Assembly: GCA_947630435.1 (NCBI GenBank)
Contig: CANRHO010000005.1
Span: 1-24,234 of the forward strand
Direction: 5' to 3'
Source of the DNA: an uncultured Bacilli bacterium
GTDB taxonomy: Bacteria > Bacillota_I > Bacilli_A > RF39 > UBA660
DNA length: 24,234 nt
The first letter of the stretch is position 1; each line of letters opens with the position of its first letter. The notes under the pieces were generated by a model. That model was not told the origin of the DNA, searched no databases, and saw only the letters and a program-made list of their open reading frames with translations. This document shows, in pieces, positions 1 through 8,553 of the stretch. Position numbers and translations under genes: made by a program.

Positions 1-1
1 T

Positions 2-499
2 GTATATGGTAATTATTTTGCAATGTTTTATTATAAAAGTAAAAAATTTAACGTACAAAGCGAGGTTTCATTATATGATAATGACAAGAAGTTTGATTTA
101 AAAGCTGATTTAGCATTTATGGATAATTACGGAATGCAAAATTATTGTGAAGTTAAAGCATCACCATACGTGGGTAATATTACAAATTATTATGATAGTG
201 ATGAAAAGAATGTAACACTTGAATTTTCTAATAAGGATTTATTAAAATATGATAATATTGGTAGAAAATTACTAAAACAAGTAGAAAGATTACTTAAATA
301 TGGGAAGGTAACGGTAGTAATATTTAAAGGATGTGCTATATCTAAAGATGTTATGGAAAAATTATTGGATTTAAATGTTGAAATTAAAACTCTTGCTATA
401 GATATAAAAGAGTTAGAAAATTTCATTGATGATGTTATACAAAAGACACTTGATCATTTAAATAAGAAAAATATAAATCCCTCTAAAAAAGTAAAATAA
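2..499 (+). CDS. Putative PD-(D/E)xK-type protein, 5'-truncated
   Basis: The reading frame is open to the left edge of the window. The first ATG (position 23) has no Shine-Dalgarno sequence before it, so the true start probably lies upstream and the N-terminus is missing. I do not recognise the family by name. Counting from the ATG at 23, the arrangement Asp29 (in KADLAF), then Glu43-Val-Lys45 (in YCEVKAS) after a short beta-hairpin-like stretch, resembles the D...ExK core of restriction-endonuclease-fold nucleases, with Glu14 upstream as a possible extra acidic residue. The rest is mixed alpha/beta, charged, and ends in a lysine-rich tail (NKKNINPSKKVK). No signal peptide or membrane segment is visible in the part seen. 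The nuclease assignment is inference from one motif; a non-enzymatic protein is possible. Confidence 0.5.
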   Translation, partial: VYGNYFAMFYYKSKKFNVQSEVSLYDNDKKFDLKADLAFMDNYGMQNYCEVKASPYVGNITNYYDSDEKNVTLEFSNKDLLKYDNIGRKLLKQVERLLKYGKVTVVIFKGCAISKDVMEKLLDLNVEIKTLAIDIKELENFIDDVIQKTLDHLNKKNINPSKKVK

Positions 500-557
500 A
501 GGTTATAAATTTCTAAAGTTTTGTTATTTGATTCATAAGATATAATAGGTGAATATA

Positions 558-1931
558 ATGATACAAATAACAGTTGAAGACTTGATTAAAAATTGTAAAG
601 CAAAATTATTAATTGGAAACAAAGATGCTATCATTAACGAATGCTTTGTAAATAGTAATGATGTTACAAAAGATGGTTGCTTTTTTGGGATTAAAGGAAA
701 GAAAACAAATGGTTCCTTGTTTTATAAACAAGCGTTTGATAATGGAGCAAGCGTATGCGTATTAAATAAAATATATGATTTGGATTTAAATGGTTATGAT
801 GATAAGACAGTAATAATTGCAGATGACCCTTTTTATGTATTACAATCTTTAGCTTCGTATAAAAGAAGTTTGTTTAATGGCCCTGTAATAGCTATAACGG
901 GAAGTGTAGGTAAAACAAGTACTAAAGAAATGGTTGCAAATGTTTTATCTCAAAAATATAAAGTATTAAAAACATCTGGTAATCAAAACAGTCAAATAGG
1001 ACTTCCTCTTACCATTTTAAGATTAAAAGATGAAGAGGTTATGGTTTTAGAAATGGGTATGAATCATGAAGGTGAGATTCATAATTTATCTTTGATTGCA
1101 AAACCTAATATTTCGGTTATAACAAACGTTTATGATGCACACATAGGAAATTTAGGTTCAAGAGAAAACATTTTAAAAGCAAAGTTAGAAATAACCGATG
1201 GTATGGATGATGGAACATTAATAATTAATAATGATAATGATATGCTTAACATGTTAAGTAATAATATTAAACCAGCAATTAAAGTAATGAGTTTTGGTAT
1301 TAAAAATCAAAGTAATGTTATGGCATATAACATTAAAGAGGGAATAACCACAACCTTTGATATAGGCGATATAAAAGACTTTAAGGTAAAGATAGGTAAA
1401 ATAATTTATAATGCTTTAGCATCATATTTAATAGGTAAATTACTTGGTGTATCAAGAAGTATGATAAGAAATGGAATAAATAAAAGTGGTAATCAAAAAC
1501 ATCGTTTAGAAGTTATTAATTTAAATAATAACTCTATATTAATTGATGATGCTTATAATGCTAGCTATGATTCTGTTATATTAGCATTAGAATACATGAA
1601 AAACTTTGATGGTAAAAAAATAGCTATTTTAGGTGATATATTAGAGCTTGGTAAAAAGTCTAAATTTATTCATAAAAAAATAGGATCCGTTTTAAATAAG
1701 TATTTAATAGAAGAGTTAATAACGATAGGTAAACATTCTAAGTATATTGGTAAAGAAGCAAAAAAGGGTGGATTAAAAAGAAAATATATTAAACATTTTA
1801 AAAACGAATTAAAAGCAAGAAATTATGTTAAATCTCGAATTAGTGAAGATACCGTTTTGTTAATTAAAGGATCTAATGCAATAAATTTAATAAATTTAGT
1901 AGAATATTTAAAAGAAGGACTAAATTCTTAA
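558..1931 (+). CDS. murF: UDP-N-acetylmuramoyl-tripeptide--D-alanyl-D-alanine ligase
   Basis: MurF is the last cytoplasmic amino-acid ligase of peptidoglycan precursor synthesis; it joins D-Ala-D-Ala to the UDP-MurNAc-tripeptide with ATP. The sequence shows the Mur-ligase P-loop GSVGKTST (about residues 115-122), the following GNQNSQIGLPLT segment, the central LEMGMNHEGEI block, and the C-terminal-domain motifs DDAYNAS, AILGDILELG and LLIKGSN. Its 457 residues match the family size of about 450. I chose the ATG at 558 because AGGTG (547-551) lies 6 nt before it; an in-frame GTG at 549 overlaps that ribosome binding site. The gene runs towards pflA and overlaps its 3' end by 12 nt, so a shared terminator hairpin lies across both stop codons. 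Its presence shows that the organism makes peptidoglycan. Confidence 0.95.
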   Translation: MIQITVEDLIKNCKAKLLIGNKDAIINECFVNSNDVTKDGCFFGIKGKKTNGSLFYKQAFDNGASVCVLNKIYDLDLNGYDDKTVIIADDPFYVLQSLASYKRSLFNGPVIAITGSVGKTSTKEMVANVLSQKYKVLKTSGNQNSQIGLPLTILRLKDEEVMVLEMGMNHEGEIHNLSLIAKPNISVITNVYDAHIGNLGSRENILKAKLEITDGMDDGTLIINNDNDMLNMLSNNIKPAIKVMSFGIKNQSNVMAYNIKEGITTTFDIGDIKDFKVKIGKIIYNALASYLIGKLLGVSRSMIRNGINKSGNQKHRLEVINLNNNSILIDDAYNASYDSVILALEYMKNFDGKKIAILGDILELGKKSKFIHKKIGSVLNKYLIEELITIGKHSKYIGKEAKKGGLKRKYIKHFKNELKARNYVKSRISEDTVLLIKGSNAINLINLVEYLKEGLNS

Positions 1932-1941
1932 TCCTTCTTTT
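1910..1941. terminator. Bidirectional hairpin across the murF/pflA 3' overlap
   Basis: A perfect 10-bp inverted repeat, AAAAGAAGGA (1910-1919) and TCCTTCTTTT (1932-1941), has a 12-nt loop containing both the pflA stop (1920-1922) and the murF stop (1929-1931). T-rich arms in both directions fit a two-way intrinsic terminator. The stem is only 30% GC and the U-tracts are short, so strength is uncertain. Confidence 0.5.
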
Positions 1942-2633
1942 AACATTTCTTCTAGTTCTTTACATTTATTTTTATCCATGTCTTTAATACCTTTTAATTC
2001 GTAATCTATTCCTAAATCTTCATACTTATGAACACCTAAGGTATGATATGGTAATAATTCTACCATTTCAACGTTTTTAATGGGTTTAATAAATTTTATA
2101 AGTTCGTTTATGTATTTTTTAGTATCATTAATGCCTGGGATAATAACTGCTCTTATCCATAACTTTTTATTAAGTTCTTGGCATAATTTTAAAAATTCTA
2201 AAGAAGAATTTATATCATATTTAGTCATATCTTTGTAATTATCTTTATTTGTTCCTTTTATATCAAATATAACTAAGTCTGTATATTTAAGTATTTCTTT
2301 ACAATTCAAAATACTTCCTGCGGTATCTAAGCAAGTATGAATGTTTTCCTTTTTACAAAGTTTTAAACACTCAAGTAAAAATTCTTTTTGCATTAATGGT
2401 TCTCCGCCAGAAAAAGTAACTCCTCCGTTGTTTTTAAAATATGGTTTATAGTTTAGTATTTTTTCTACTAATTGTTTTGGTGTATATTCATTTGCTTTAT
2501 TATTTATATTCCATGTTTCAGGATTATGGCAAAATTTACATCTTAAAGGACACCCTTGCATAAAAACGACAAATCTAACTCCAGGACCATCTACTAATCC
2601 CATGGTTTCAATACTATTTATTTTACCTAACAT
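1920..2633 (-). CDS. pflA: Pyruvate formate-lyase activating enzyme (radical SAM)
   Basis: PflA uses S-adenosylmethionine and a [4Fe-4S] cluster to place the glycyl radical on pyruvate formate-lyase. The radical-SAM signature CPLRCKFC is present as Cys28, Cys32 and Cys35, followed by the GGVTFSGGEPLMQ SAM-binding block. The length of 237 residues is typical. The start ATG has AAGGTG about 7 nt upstream. The substrate gene pflB lies on the same strand, about 1 kb upstream, but a plus-strand DUF1016 gene lies between them, so pflA probably has its own promoter: TTGGAT and TATAAT spaced by 17 nt just upstream. The enzyme is oxygen-sensitive, indicating anaerobic fermentation of pyruvate to formate and acetyl-CoA. 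Confidence 0.95.
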   Translation of the reverse strand: MLGKINSIETMGLVDGPGVRFVVFMQGCPLRCKFCHNPETWNINNKANEYTPKQLVEKILNYKPYFKNNGGVTFSGGEPLMQKEFLLECLKLCKKENIHTCLDTAGSILNCKEILKYTDLVIFDIKGTNKDNYKDMTKYDINSSLEFLKLCQELNKKLWIRAVIIPGINDTKKYINELIKFIKPIKNVEMVELLPYHTLGVHKYEDLGIDYELKGIKDMDKNKCKELEEMLKEGLRI

Positions 2634-2649
2634 TTAAATCACCTTTTTT

Positions 2650-2678
2650 ATTATATATTAAATAACTACAATATCCAA
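2650..2678 (-). promoter_or_regulatory. Candidate pflA promoter
   Basis: Reading the minus strand, TTGGAT (2678-2673) and TATAAT (2655-2650) are separated by exactly 17 nt. The -10 box lies only 16 nt before the pflA start, so the leader would be very short and part of the Shine-Dalgarno sequence would lie near the transcription start. This is plausible but not certain. Confidence 0.35.
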
Positions 2679-2733
2679 CAAAATTTTTAAAAATAATCTA
2701 TATAATAACAACCTAAAAGAAAGGTGTTATTAA

Positions 2734-3624
2734 ATGAATTATTATAATGAAATAAAAAATGAATTAATAAACAATGAAATATATAAAAAAGCAAAAGATT
2801 ATTCCAAAAACAAAAGTGATTTAGAAACCTATTATAACGTTGGTAAATTATTATATGACGCCGGCAAACACTATGGTAAAAGTGTTATTAAAAATTATTC
2901 ATATAGATTAAAGCAAGAGGTGGGTAAAAGATATAATGAAAGAACGTTAAGAAGAATGAGACAATTTTATGAATTATTTAAAAACAAAAAATGGTCGGCA
3001 ATGCCGACCGAATTGTCATGGTCTCATTATTCTGAGTTACTGAAACTAAAAGATTCAAATGAGATAAATTATTATATCAATTTAGGTATTAACCAAAATT
3101 TACCATATAGAGAATTAGGAAGACGTATTAAAAATAAAGAATACGAAAGATTGGATGATAAAACAAAACTTAAGATTATTAATGATGAAAAATATAAAGT
3201 ACAAGACTTTATTAAAAATCCAATACTTATTAAAAATAAATATAATAAAGAAAATATATCAGAAAAAATGCTACAACAATTAATTTTAGAAGATATCCCA
3301 TCATTTTTAAAAGAACTAGGTAATGGATTTTGTTTTATTGATAATGAGTATAAAATAAAATTAGGAGATAGGTATAATTACATAGATTTATTATTATATA
3401 ACATAGTTTATAAATGCTATGTTGTAATTGAACTTAAAATAACAGAATTGAAAAAAGAGTATATTGGTCAAGTACAAGCATACATGAACTATGTTGATAA
3501 AAAAATTAAAACAAACAAAGAAACACCTACCGTTGGTATTATTATTTGCAAAAAGAATAATACGTTCGTTATGGAATATGTAAGTAATAAAAATATATTT
3601 GAAAGAGAATATTTATTAATTTAA
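2734..3624 (+). CDS. DUF1016 / YhcG-type PD-(D/E)xK nuclease-domain protein
   Basis: This is a full-length DUF1016-family protein (296 residues). An N-terminal helical domain (about residues 1-150) holds the family block ELSWSHYSELLKL. The C-terminal PD-(D/E)xK domain shows Asp218 in YIDLLLYN and Glu233-Leu-Lys235 in VVIELK, followed by KKEYIGQVQAYMNYVD. The fold suggests a DNA nuclease; the cellular role of the family is poorly defined and it is often found in accessory or defence-rich regions. The start follows AAAGGTG with 7-nt spacing; a TATAAT at 2701-2706 is a possible -10 box. The gene stands alone between the two pfl genes. A close homologue, broken, lies at 11,374-12,277. A GC-rich perfect hairpin is embedded in the reading frame at 2993-3009. 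Confidence 0.85.
   Translation: MNYYNEIKNELINNEIYKKAKDYSKNKSDLETYYNVGKLLYDAGKHYGKSVIKNYSYRLKQEVGKRYNERTLRRMRQFYELFKNKKWSAMPTELSWSHYSELLKLKDSNEINYYINLGINQNLPYRELGRRIKNKEYERLDDKTKLKIINDEKYKVQDFIKNPILIKNKYNKENISEKMLQQLILEDIPSFLKELGNGFCFIDNEYKIKLGDRYNYIDLLLYNIVYKCYVVIELKITELKKEYIGQVQAYMNYVDKKIKTNKETPTVGIIICKKNNTFVMEYVSNKNIFEREYLLI
2993..3009 (+). repeat. GC-rich inverted repeat inside the DUF1016 gene
   Basis: GGTCGGC-AAT-GCCGACC is a perfect 7-bp inverted repeat with a 3-nt loop inside coding sequence for the residues just before ELSWSH. It is conspicuously GC-rich for this AT-rich DNA. A different but also palindromic sequence lies at the equivalent point of the second DUF1016 copy. Confidence 0.7.
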
Positions 3625-3656
3625 AAAAGCATAGATTAGATTTTCTATGCTTTTTT
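3623..3656. terminator. Bidirectional terminator between DUF1016 and pflB
   Basis: A6-GCATAGA (3623-3635) pairs with TCTATGC-T6 (3644-3656) across an 8-nt loop. The T/A runs on both sides make a good intrinsic terminator in either direction. It touches the stop codons of both convergent genes. Confidence 0.85.
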
Positions 3657-5886
3657 AGCATCCTAATTTTTCATGAAATGTTCTATCAATTACTTCTTGT
3701 TGGTGTGCTTTGGATAATTTATCAAATAAAACCGCGTAACCAGAAACTCTAATTGTAAGGGTAGGGTATTTACCAGGGTTATTCATAGCATCAATTAACT
3801 TTTCTCGGTTAAGAACGTTAACGTTTAAATGATGTGCTCCTTTTTGCATGTATCCATCAAGTACGTTTACTAAGTTTTGTATTTGTTCTTCTTTAGTGTG
3901 ACCTAATGCATTAGGAACAATAGAAAAAGTATTTGATATTCCATCTTCACAGCAGTTTGTATAAGGCATTTTAGCTACCGAATTAAGTGATGCTAAAGCA
4001 CCACTAGAATCTCTACCGTGCATTGGATTAGCACCTGGGGCAAAGGCACTACCTGCTTTTCTTCCGTCTGGTGTAGATCCTGTTTTTTTACCATACATTA
4101 CGTTAGATGTAATAGTAAGTACTGATAATGTATGTCTAGCACCTCTATAAAGCTTGTTTTCACATAAGTCTTTATAAAATTCTTCAAGTAATTCTTTTCC
4201 TAATAAATCAACCCTGTCATCATCGTTTCCATATTTTGGAAAGTCTCCTTCTATTTCAAAATCAATAGCTATACCATTTTCATCTCTAATTGGTTTTACT
4301 TTAGCATATTTAATTGCAGAAAGTGAGTCAACCGCAACTGAAAATCCTGCGATTCCAAAGGCCATCAAACGTTCAACGTTTGTATCATGTAATGCCATTT
4401 GACCTTTTTCATAAGCGTACTTATCATGCATGTAATGAATTATATTCATGGCGTCTACATAAGTTTTAGCGATTTTTTTCATCGCTTTAGAATAAGCTTT
4501 TCTTACTTTTTCATAATCTAAATATTCATCTTTTTGTTTTTCTAATCCTTCAACTACTAATTCTTTTTTTACTTCATCAATACCACCATTAATAGCATAA
4601 AGAAGGGTTTTTGCTAAGTTACATCTAGCTCCAAAAAATTGCATTTGTTTACCAATGCTCATCGCAGAAACGCAGCATGCTATAGCATAATCTGAACCGT
4701 GAATAGGTCTCATTAATTCATCTGATTCATATTGTATTGCATCGGTATCAATTGATACTTTAGCACAATACTGTTTAAAGTTTTTAGGTAGGTTTTCACT
4801 CCATAAAATAGTAAGGTTAGGTTCGGGTGCAGAGCCTAAGTTATATAAAGTATGTAAATATCTAAATGAATTTTTAGTTACCAATGATTTTCCGTTTTCA
4901 CTCATACCACCAATTGATTCGGTAACCCACGTTGGATCTCCAGCAAATAATTCATTATACTCTGGGGTTCTTAAATGCCTTGCCATTCTAAGTTTCATTA
5001 TAAATTGATCAATGATTTCTTGAGCTTCTACTTCGGTTATAACCCCGTTTTTTAGGTCTCTTTCGAAATAAATATCCAAGAAAGTAGAGGTTCTTCCTAA
5101 ACTCATGGCTGCACCATTATTTTCTTTTATAGCAGCTAAATAGCCAAAGTATAACCATTGGGTTGCTTCTTTAGCATTACAAGCAGGCTTAGATATATCA
5201 AAACCGTATTTTGATGCCATTGATTTTATCTCGCCTAAAGCCTTTATTTGTTCTGATACGTCTTCTCTTAAACGAATCATTTCTTCATCTATTTGTTTTT
5301 TTTCAAGATCTAATAAATCTTGCTTTTTTTCTTCTATTAATCTGTCAATACCATATAATGAAATCCTTCTATAATCCCCAATTATCCTGCCTCTACCATA
5401 TGCATCTGGAAGACCCGTTAAAAGTCCAGCATGTCTTGCTTTTCTAATGTCGGTTGTGTATGCATCAAAAACGCCATCGTTATGAGTTTTACGATATTTA
5501 AATTCATCTTCTATTTTCTCATCTAATTTATATCCATAGGCGTTTAAAGCACTTTTTACCATTCTCATTCCACCAAATGGGTTAACGATTCTTTTTAAAG
5601 GTTCGTTAGTTTGTAGACCAACGATTACTTCGTCTTCTTTAATTAAGTAACCTGGATCATATGCATCAATACCTGATACGGTTTTAGTATCAACGTCGTA
5701 TATTCCTTTTTTGATTTCTATTTTTGACATTTCAAAATATTTATCATTTAGTCTTTTGGTTCTATCAGTAGGACCAGTAAGAAAGCTATCATCACCAGTA
5801 TATTCGGTATAATTATCTAAGATAAATTGCTTAACATCTATTTTATTTTTCCATTTATCTCCTTTAAATTCATTCCACTCATTCAT
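3655..5886 (-). CDS. pflB: Formate C-acetyltransferase (pyruvate formate-lyase)
   Basis: PflB is a cytoplasmic glycyl-radical enzyme that converts pyruvate and CoA to acetyl-CoA and formate. Diagnostic residues are all visible: the adjacent catalytic cysteines Cys404-Cys405 in AIACCVSAM, and the glycyl-radical loop RVSGYAV with Gly716, 27 residues from the C-terminus. The substrate-domain block TGSTPDGRKAGSAFAPGANP is also present. The 743 residues compare with about 760 in Escherichia coli. A strong Shine-Dalgarno AAGGAGG precedes the ATG. The gene has its own promoter, with a long palindrome on the -35 box, and ends at a terminator, so it is a monocistronic unit; its activase gene lies downstream beyond an intervening plus-strand gene. 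It is the central fermentative enzyme of this window. Confidence 0.97.
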   Translation of the reverse strand: MNEWNEFKGDKWKNKIDVKQFILDNYTEYTGDDSFLTGPTDRTKRLNDKYFEMSKIEIKKGIYDVDTKTVSGIDAYDPGYLIKEDEVIVGLQTNEPLKRIVNPFGGMRMVKSALNAYGYKLDEKIEDEFKYRKTHNDGVFDAYTTDIRKARHAGLLTGLPDAYGRGRIIGDYRRISLYGIDRLIEEKKQDLLDLEKKQIDEEMIRLREDVSEQIKALGEIKSMASKYGFDISKPACNAKEATQWLYFGYLAAIKENNGAAMSLGRTSTFLDIYFERDLKNGVITEVEAQEIIDQFIMKLRMARHLRTPEYNELFAGDPTWVTESIGGMSENGKSLVTKNSFRYLHTLYNLGSAPEPNLTILWSENLPKNFKQYCAKVSIDTDAIQYESDELMRPIHGSDYAIACCVSAMSIGKQMQFFGARCNLAKTLLYAINGGIDEVKKELVVEGLEKQKDEYLDYEKVRKAYSKAMKKIAKTYVDAMNIIHYMHDKYAYEKGQMALHDTNVERLMAFGIAGFSVAVDSLSAIKYAKVKPIRDENGIAIDFEIEGDFPKYGNDDDRVDLLGKELLEEFYKDLCENKLYRGARHTLSVLTITSNVMYGKKTGSTPDGRKAGSAFAPGANPMHGRDSSGALASLNSVAKMPYTNCCEDGISNTFSIVPNALGHTKEEQIQNLVNVLDGYMQKGAHHLNVNVLNREKLIDAMNNPGKYPTLTIRVSGYAVLFDKLSKAHQQEVIDRTFHEKLGC

Positions 5887-5916
5887 GTTTTTTACCTCCT
5901 TATTTTTCCAATATCA

Positions 5917-5944
5917 ATTATACTAACACAGTATTAAAAATCAA
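5917..5944 (-). promoter_or_regulatory. pflB promoter
   Basis: On the minus strand, TTGATT (5944-5939) and a perfect TATAAT (5922-5917) are separated by 16 nt. The start codon is about 30 nt beyond the -10 box, with AAGGAGG between them. The -35 box overlaps the end of a 24-nt palindrome. Confidence 0.7.
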
Positions 5945-5964
5945 TGTTGCAAATGCAACATTGA
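5941..5964. promoter_or_regulatory. 24-nt palindrome: candidate operator or terminator
   Basis: TCAATGTTGCA-AA-TGCAACATTGA has perfect 11-bp arms and a 2-nt centre. It overlaps the pflB -35 box, as expected for a dimeric regulator such as a redox-responsive Crp/Fnr-like or repressor protein. Read on the minus strand it is also a hairpin about 30 nt after the ABC permease stop, followed by GATTTTTAA, so it could instead, or in addition, terminate the ABC operon. The regulator is unknown. Confidence 0.65.
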
Positions 5965-5994
5965 CATATAATTTGTTTATAATTTACATTTTTA

Positions 5995-8553
5995 TTAATA
6001 TTTTTTCAAAATTTTTGACATTTGCATTTTCTTTAAATCATTATACACAAATAAATTTGCTATAAACGATAGTGCTATTATAATTACAAATGATATAATA
6101 TAACTTAATATACTTATTTTAAAATTAAACATAGAAGTGTTAGTTTCAAACGTTTTAACAAAGTAGTAGGTAAGAAAACTGCCAATTATAAAACCTATTA
6201 AAGTTCCAATAAGAGTTGGCATAGCTCTTTTTTTACTAACGTAGTTGAATACTTTTTCATTTTGAAATCCTGATATTTTTAGTGATACTATTTCTTTTTT
6301 TCTTTTGCTTTTATCTATGCTTTCTAAATTATATAAAACCATAAATAATAATGCTGATGTAGCTACTATCATCACTATTATTACGTTATTTACAGGAGCC
6401 ATTAGTTCCTTATAATTATTTTTTGTGTTTTTTGTTAATTGCACCGATGTTACATTATCTAATTTAGAAATTTTATTAGCTAATTTTTCTTCGCTTTTCC
6501 TAGCAATTATAAATAGGGTAGTATGGTTTGTTTTTTCGTTCGTTAACTCTTTATATAATTCGCTAGACATATAAACATAATGCCCTATATAATTTTCTGT
6601 TATTTGAGATATTTTAACGTTTTTATTTACGTTATTAGATAACGTGATTTTTATATTATCTCCCTTTTTTACGTTAAGTATTTTTGCTAATTTATAAGAG
6701 ATAACAATACCTTTGTTATCAAGTTTTATCATTTTTTTAGTTTTTTTATTCCTTAGTGTGATAAAACTATTAATTTTATTTGCGTTATCTGGAATAATTA
6801 AAGTAGCATTTTGAATATTTTTATTATTTTTTAGCGTTGTTGTACTTTGTGATACAAGCATCATACTCTCAACTTGCTTATTTTTAATTATGTTATTTTT
6901 AAGTATATTTTCATTTTCTTTTTTAATATTACTGTTTATGTTAACGGTTATGTCATATTTATCTATGCTTTTAAATTGCTTATCAGATACGTTCATAACT
7001 GAGTCTTTAATTCCTAACATACAAATTATTAAGGCTGTTGAGCAACATATTGAAATAATGGTAATTATTGAGTTTTTTAGGTGTTTAAAAACATTTTTAA
7101 ATACAACTTTGTTTAAGAAACTAAACTTTGAACATAACTTATTTGTTTTTTTACCTTCTTTTGAAATTTGTGGTCTAATAAGTTCGGCAGGGGTTTTATT
7201 AACTTTATCAAAAGTAACTATAATAGTAGCTAAAAGGGTACTCATACACGATAATAAAGTAGCGAATAAAACAGGTTTTATTTGAAAATTCGTAAGAATT
7301 ACTGGCATATCATAAAGTTTGTTATAGCAATATCCAATTAATAAAGGAACGGTTTTATAAAATAAAATTGCTCCGATTATACTTCCTAAAATACTTGCTA
7401 AAAAAGCATAAATTATAAACTTTGAAAAAATACTTATTTTACTATATCCGATTGCTCTTAAAGTGCCTATTTCTGTCTTTTTTTCTTCAACCATTCCAAT
7501 CATGAAAATAAAGCTGGCTAAAGTAGTTATTAAAGTTAGAAAGAAAGCAAATATTTTTGATATGTTTTCAATACGTTTAGACTCTTGCTTATAATAATAA
7601 AAACCAGAGATCTCATTTCTTTTTATTGTATATGCACTTTTGTTTTGCATTTTTTCTAAATAATCTTCTTTTTCTTTTAGTTCAGAACTTACTTCTTTTA
7701 TAGAATCGTTTAAAGATTCACTAGGAACGTTAGTTTGATTAAGTTTACTTAAATTATCTTTTAAAGATGTTATTTCGCTTTGTAATAGGCTAAGGTTATT
7801 TTCGTAAGTGTTATTTGTACTTTTCGTAATAACTTCATTTATTTTGGGTACGTATGAACTTATGTATTCATCATATTTTTTACTATACGTATCATATTTA
7901 TCTGCGTTTTTAATTGTTATAAACCCTTCGGTATAATAATTAAAGTTAAAGTTGTTTTCTTCGAGATACATAAAGTAATCTTTTGTTTCAACAAAGGAAG
8001 AATAATAACTACTTTTAACGCTACCTACTATTTTTATTTTTTTAGCTCTTAAATAATCGTCGTTTTTTGCTTTAAGCGTTACTAAATCTCCGATTGATAA
8101 TCCTTGGTCTTTTAAAAAGTTTTCTTCAACCAAACCCTCATTAATGGTAGAAGGATATCTTCCATTAACCAAAGTTAATCTGTTTATATAATCCTCGCTA
8201 TTTAGACTTCTGTTACTGTTTATACTAACTAATTTAACATTGCAGTCCTTATTGTCTATGTTAGTTGTTACGTCTAGTGTTTTTGATAGACTAACACCTT
8301 TTATATTAGGTAACTGTTTTAAAATAAATTTATCATTATTAGTAAAACCAGTGGAAGAAACTATCTTTAAATCAAATAAATTTGTTTTTTTGTAATAATT
8401 TTTTGCAGTGTTTTGCATATCTAAAGGAGAAGATTTTAATCCTATATAAAAGCCGGTTCCAATAATAATTATTAAAAGTATTGACAAAAACTTTTTTTTG
8501 TTTAGTGATATTTCTCTTAAAGTGTCTTTTAAAATGTTTTTATATCTTACCAT
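5995..8553 (-). CDS. ABC transporter permease, FtsX/MacB-type, duplicated domain
   Basis: This is a large (852-residue) membrane protein with the layout of long FtsX-type permeases. A first transmembrane helix (about 22-40) is followed by an extracytoplasmic domain with a coiled-coil segment (about 255-305, LSLLQSEITSLKDNLSKL onward), then a cluster of three helices (about 330-440) with the FtsX block EEKKTEIGTLRAIGYSKISI. A second N-terminal-type helix near 500, a second external domain, and a last three-helix cluster (about 730-850) with KRKKEIVSLKISGFQNEKV complete the duplication. The external domains suggest a mechanotransmission-type exporter for peptides, lipids or antimicrobials rather than an importer. 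Its ATG lies inside the end of the ATPase gene (ATGGTAA overlap), indicating translational coupling. No two-component system is adjacent. Confidence 0.88.
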   Translation of the reverse strand: MVRYKNILKDTLREISLNKKKFLSILLIIIIGTGFYIGLKSSPLDMQNTAKNYYKKTNLFDLKIVSSTGFTNNDKFILKQLPNIKGVSLSKTLDVTTNIDNKDCNVKLVSINSNRSLNSEDYINRLTLVNGRYPSTINEGLVEENFLKDQGLSIGDLVTLKAKNDDYLRAKKIKIVGSVKSSYYSSFVETKDYFMYLEENNFNFNYYTEGFITIKNADKYDTYSKKYDEYISSYVPKINEVITKSTNNTYENNLSLLQSEITSLKDNLSKLNQTNVPSESLNDSIKEVSSELKEKEDYLEKMQNKSAYTIKRNEISGFYYYKQESKRIENISKIFAFFLTLITTLASFIFMIGMVEEKKTEIGTLRAIGYSKISIFSKFIIYAFLASILGSIIGAILFYKTVPLLIGYCYNKLYDMPVILTNFQIKPVLFATLLSCMSTLLATIIVTFDKVNKTPAELIRPQISKEGKKTNKLCSKFSFLNKVVFKNVFKHLKNSIITIISICCSTALIICMLGIKDSVMNVSDKQFKSIDKYDITVNINSNIKKENENILKNNIIKNKQVESMMLVSQSTTTLKNNKNIQNATLIIPDNANKINSFITLRNKKTKKMIKLDNKGIVISYKLAKILNVKKGDNIKITLSNNVNKNVKISQITENYIGHYVYMSSELYKELTNEKTNHTTLFIIARKSEEKLANKISKLDNVTSVQLTKNTKNNYKELMAPVNNVIIVMIVATSALLFMVLYNLESIDKSKRKKEIVSLKISGFQNEKVFNYVSKKRAMPTLIGTLIGFIIGSFLTYYFVKTFETNTSMFNFKISILSYIISFVIIIALSFIANLFVYNDLKKMQMSKILKKY

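Noticed and set aside
521..546. TTGTTA...TATAAT as a murF promoter
   Set aside because: The spacer is only 14 nt and transcription would begin after the Shine-Dalgarno sequence.
549..557. GTG at 549 as the murF start
   Set aside because: It overlaps AGGTG, the ribosome binding site of the ATG at 558, and has no binding site of its own.
6890..7285. Open frames opposite to the permease, ATPase, pflB, HerA-like and EssC genes
   Set aside because: They are antisense or shifted frames of well-supported genes, with hydrophobic or low-complexity translations and no start signals.
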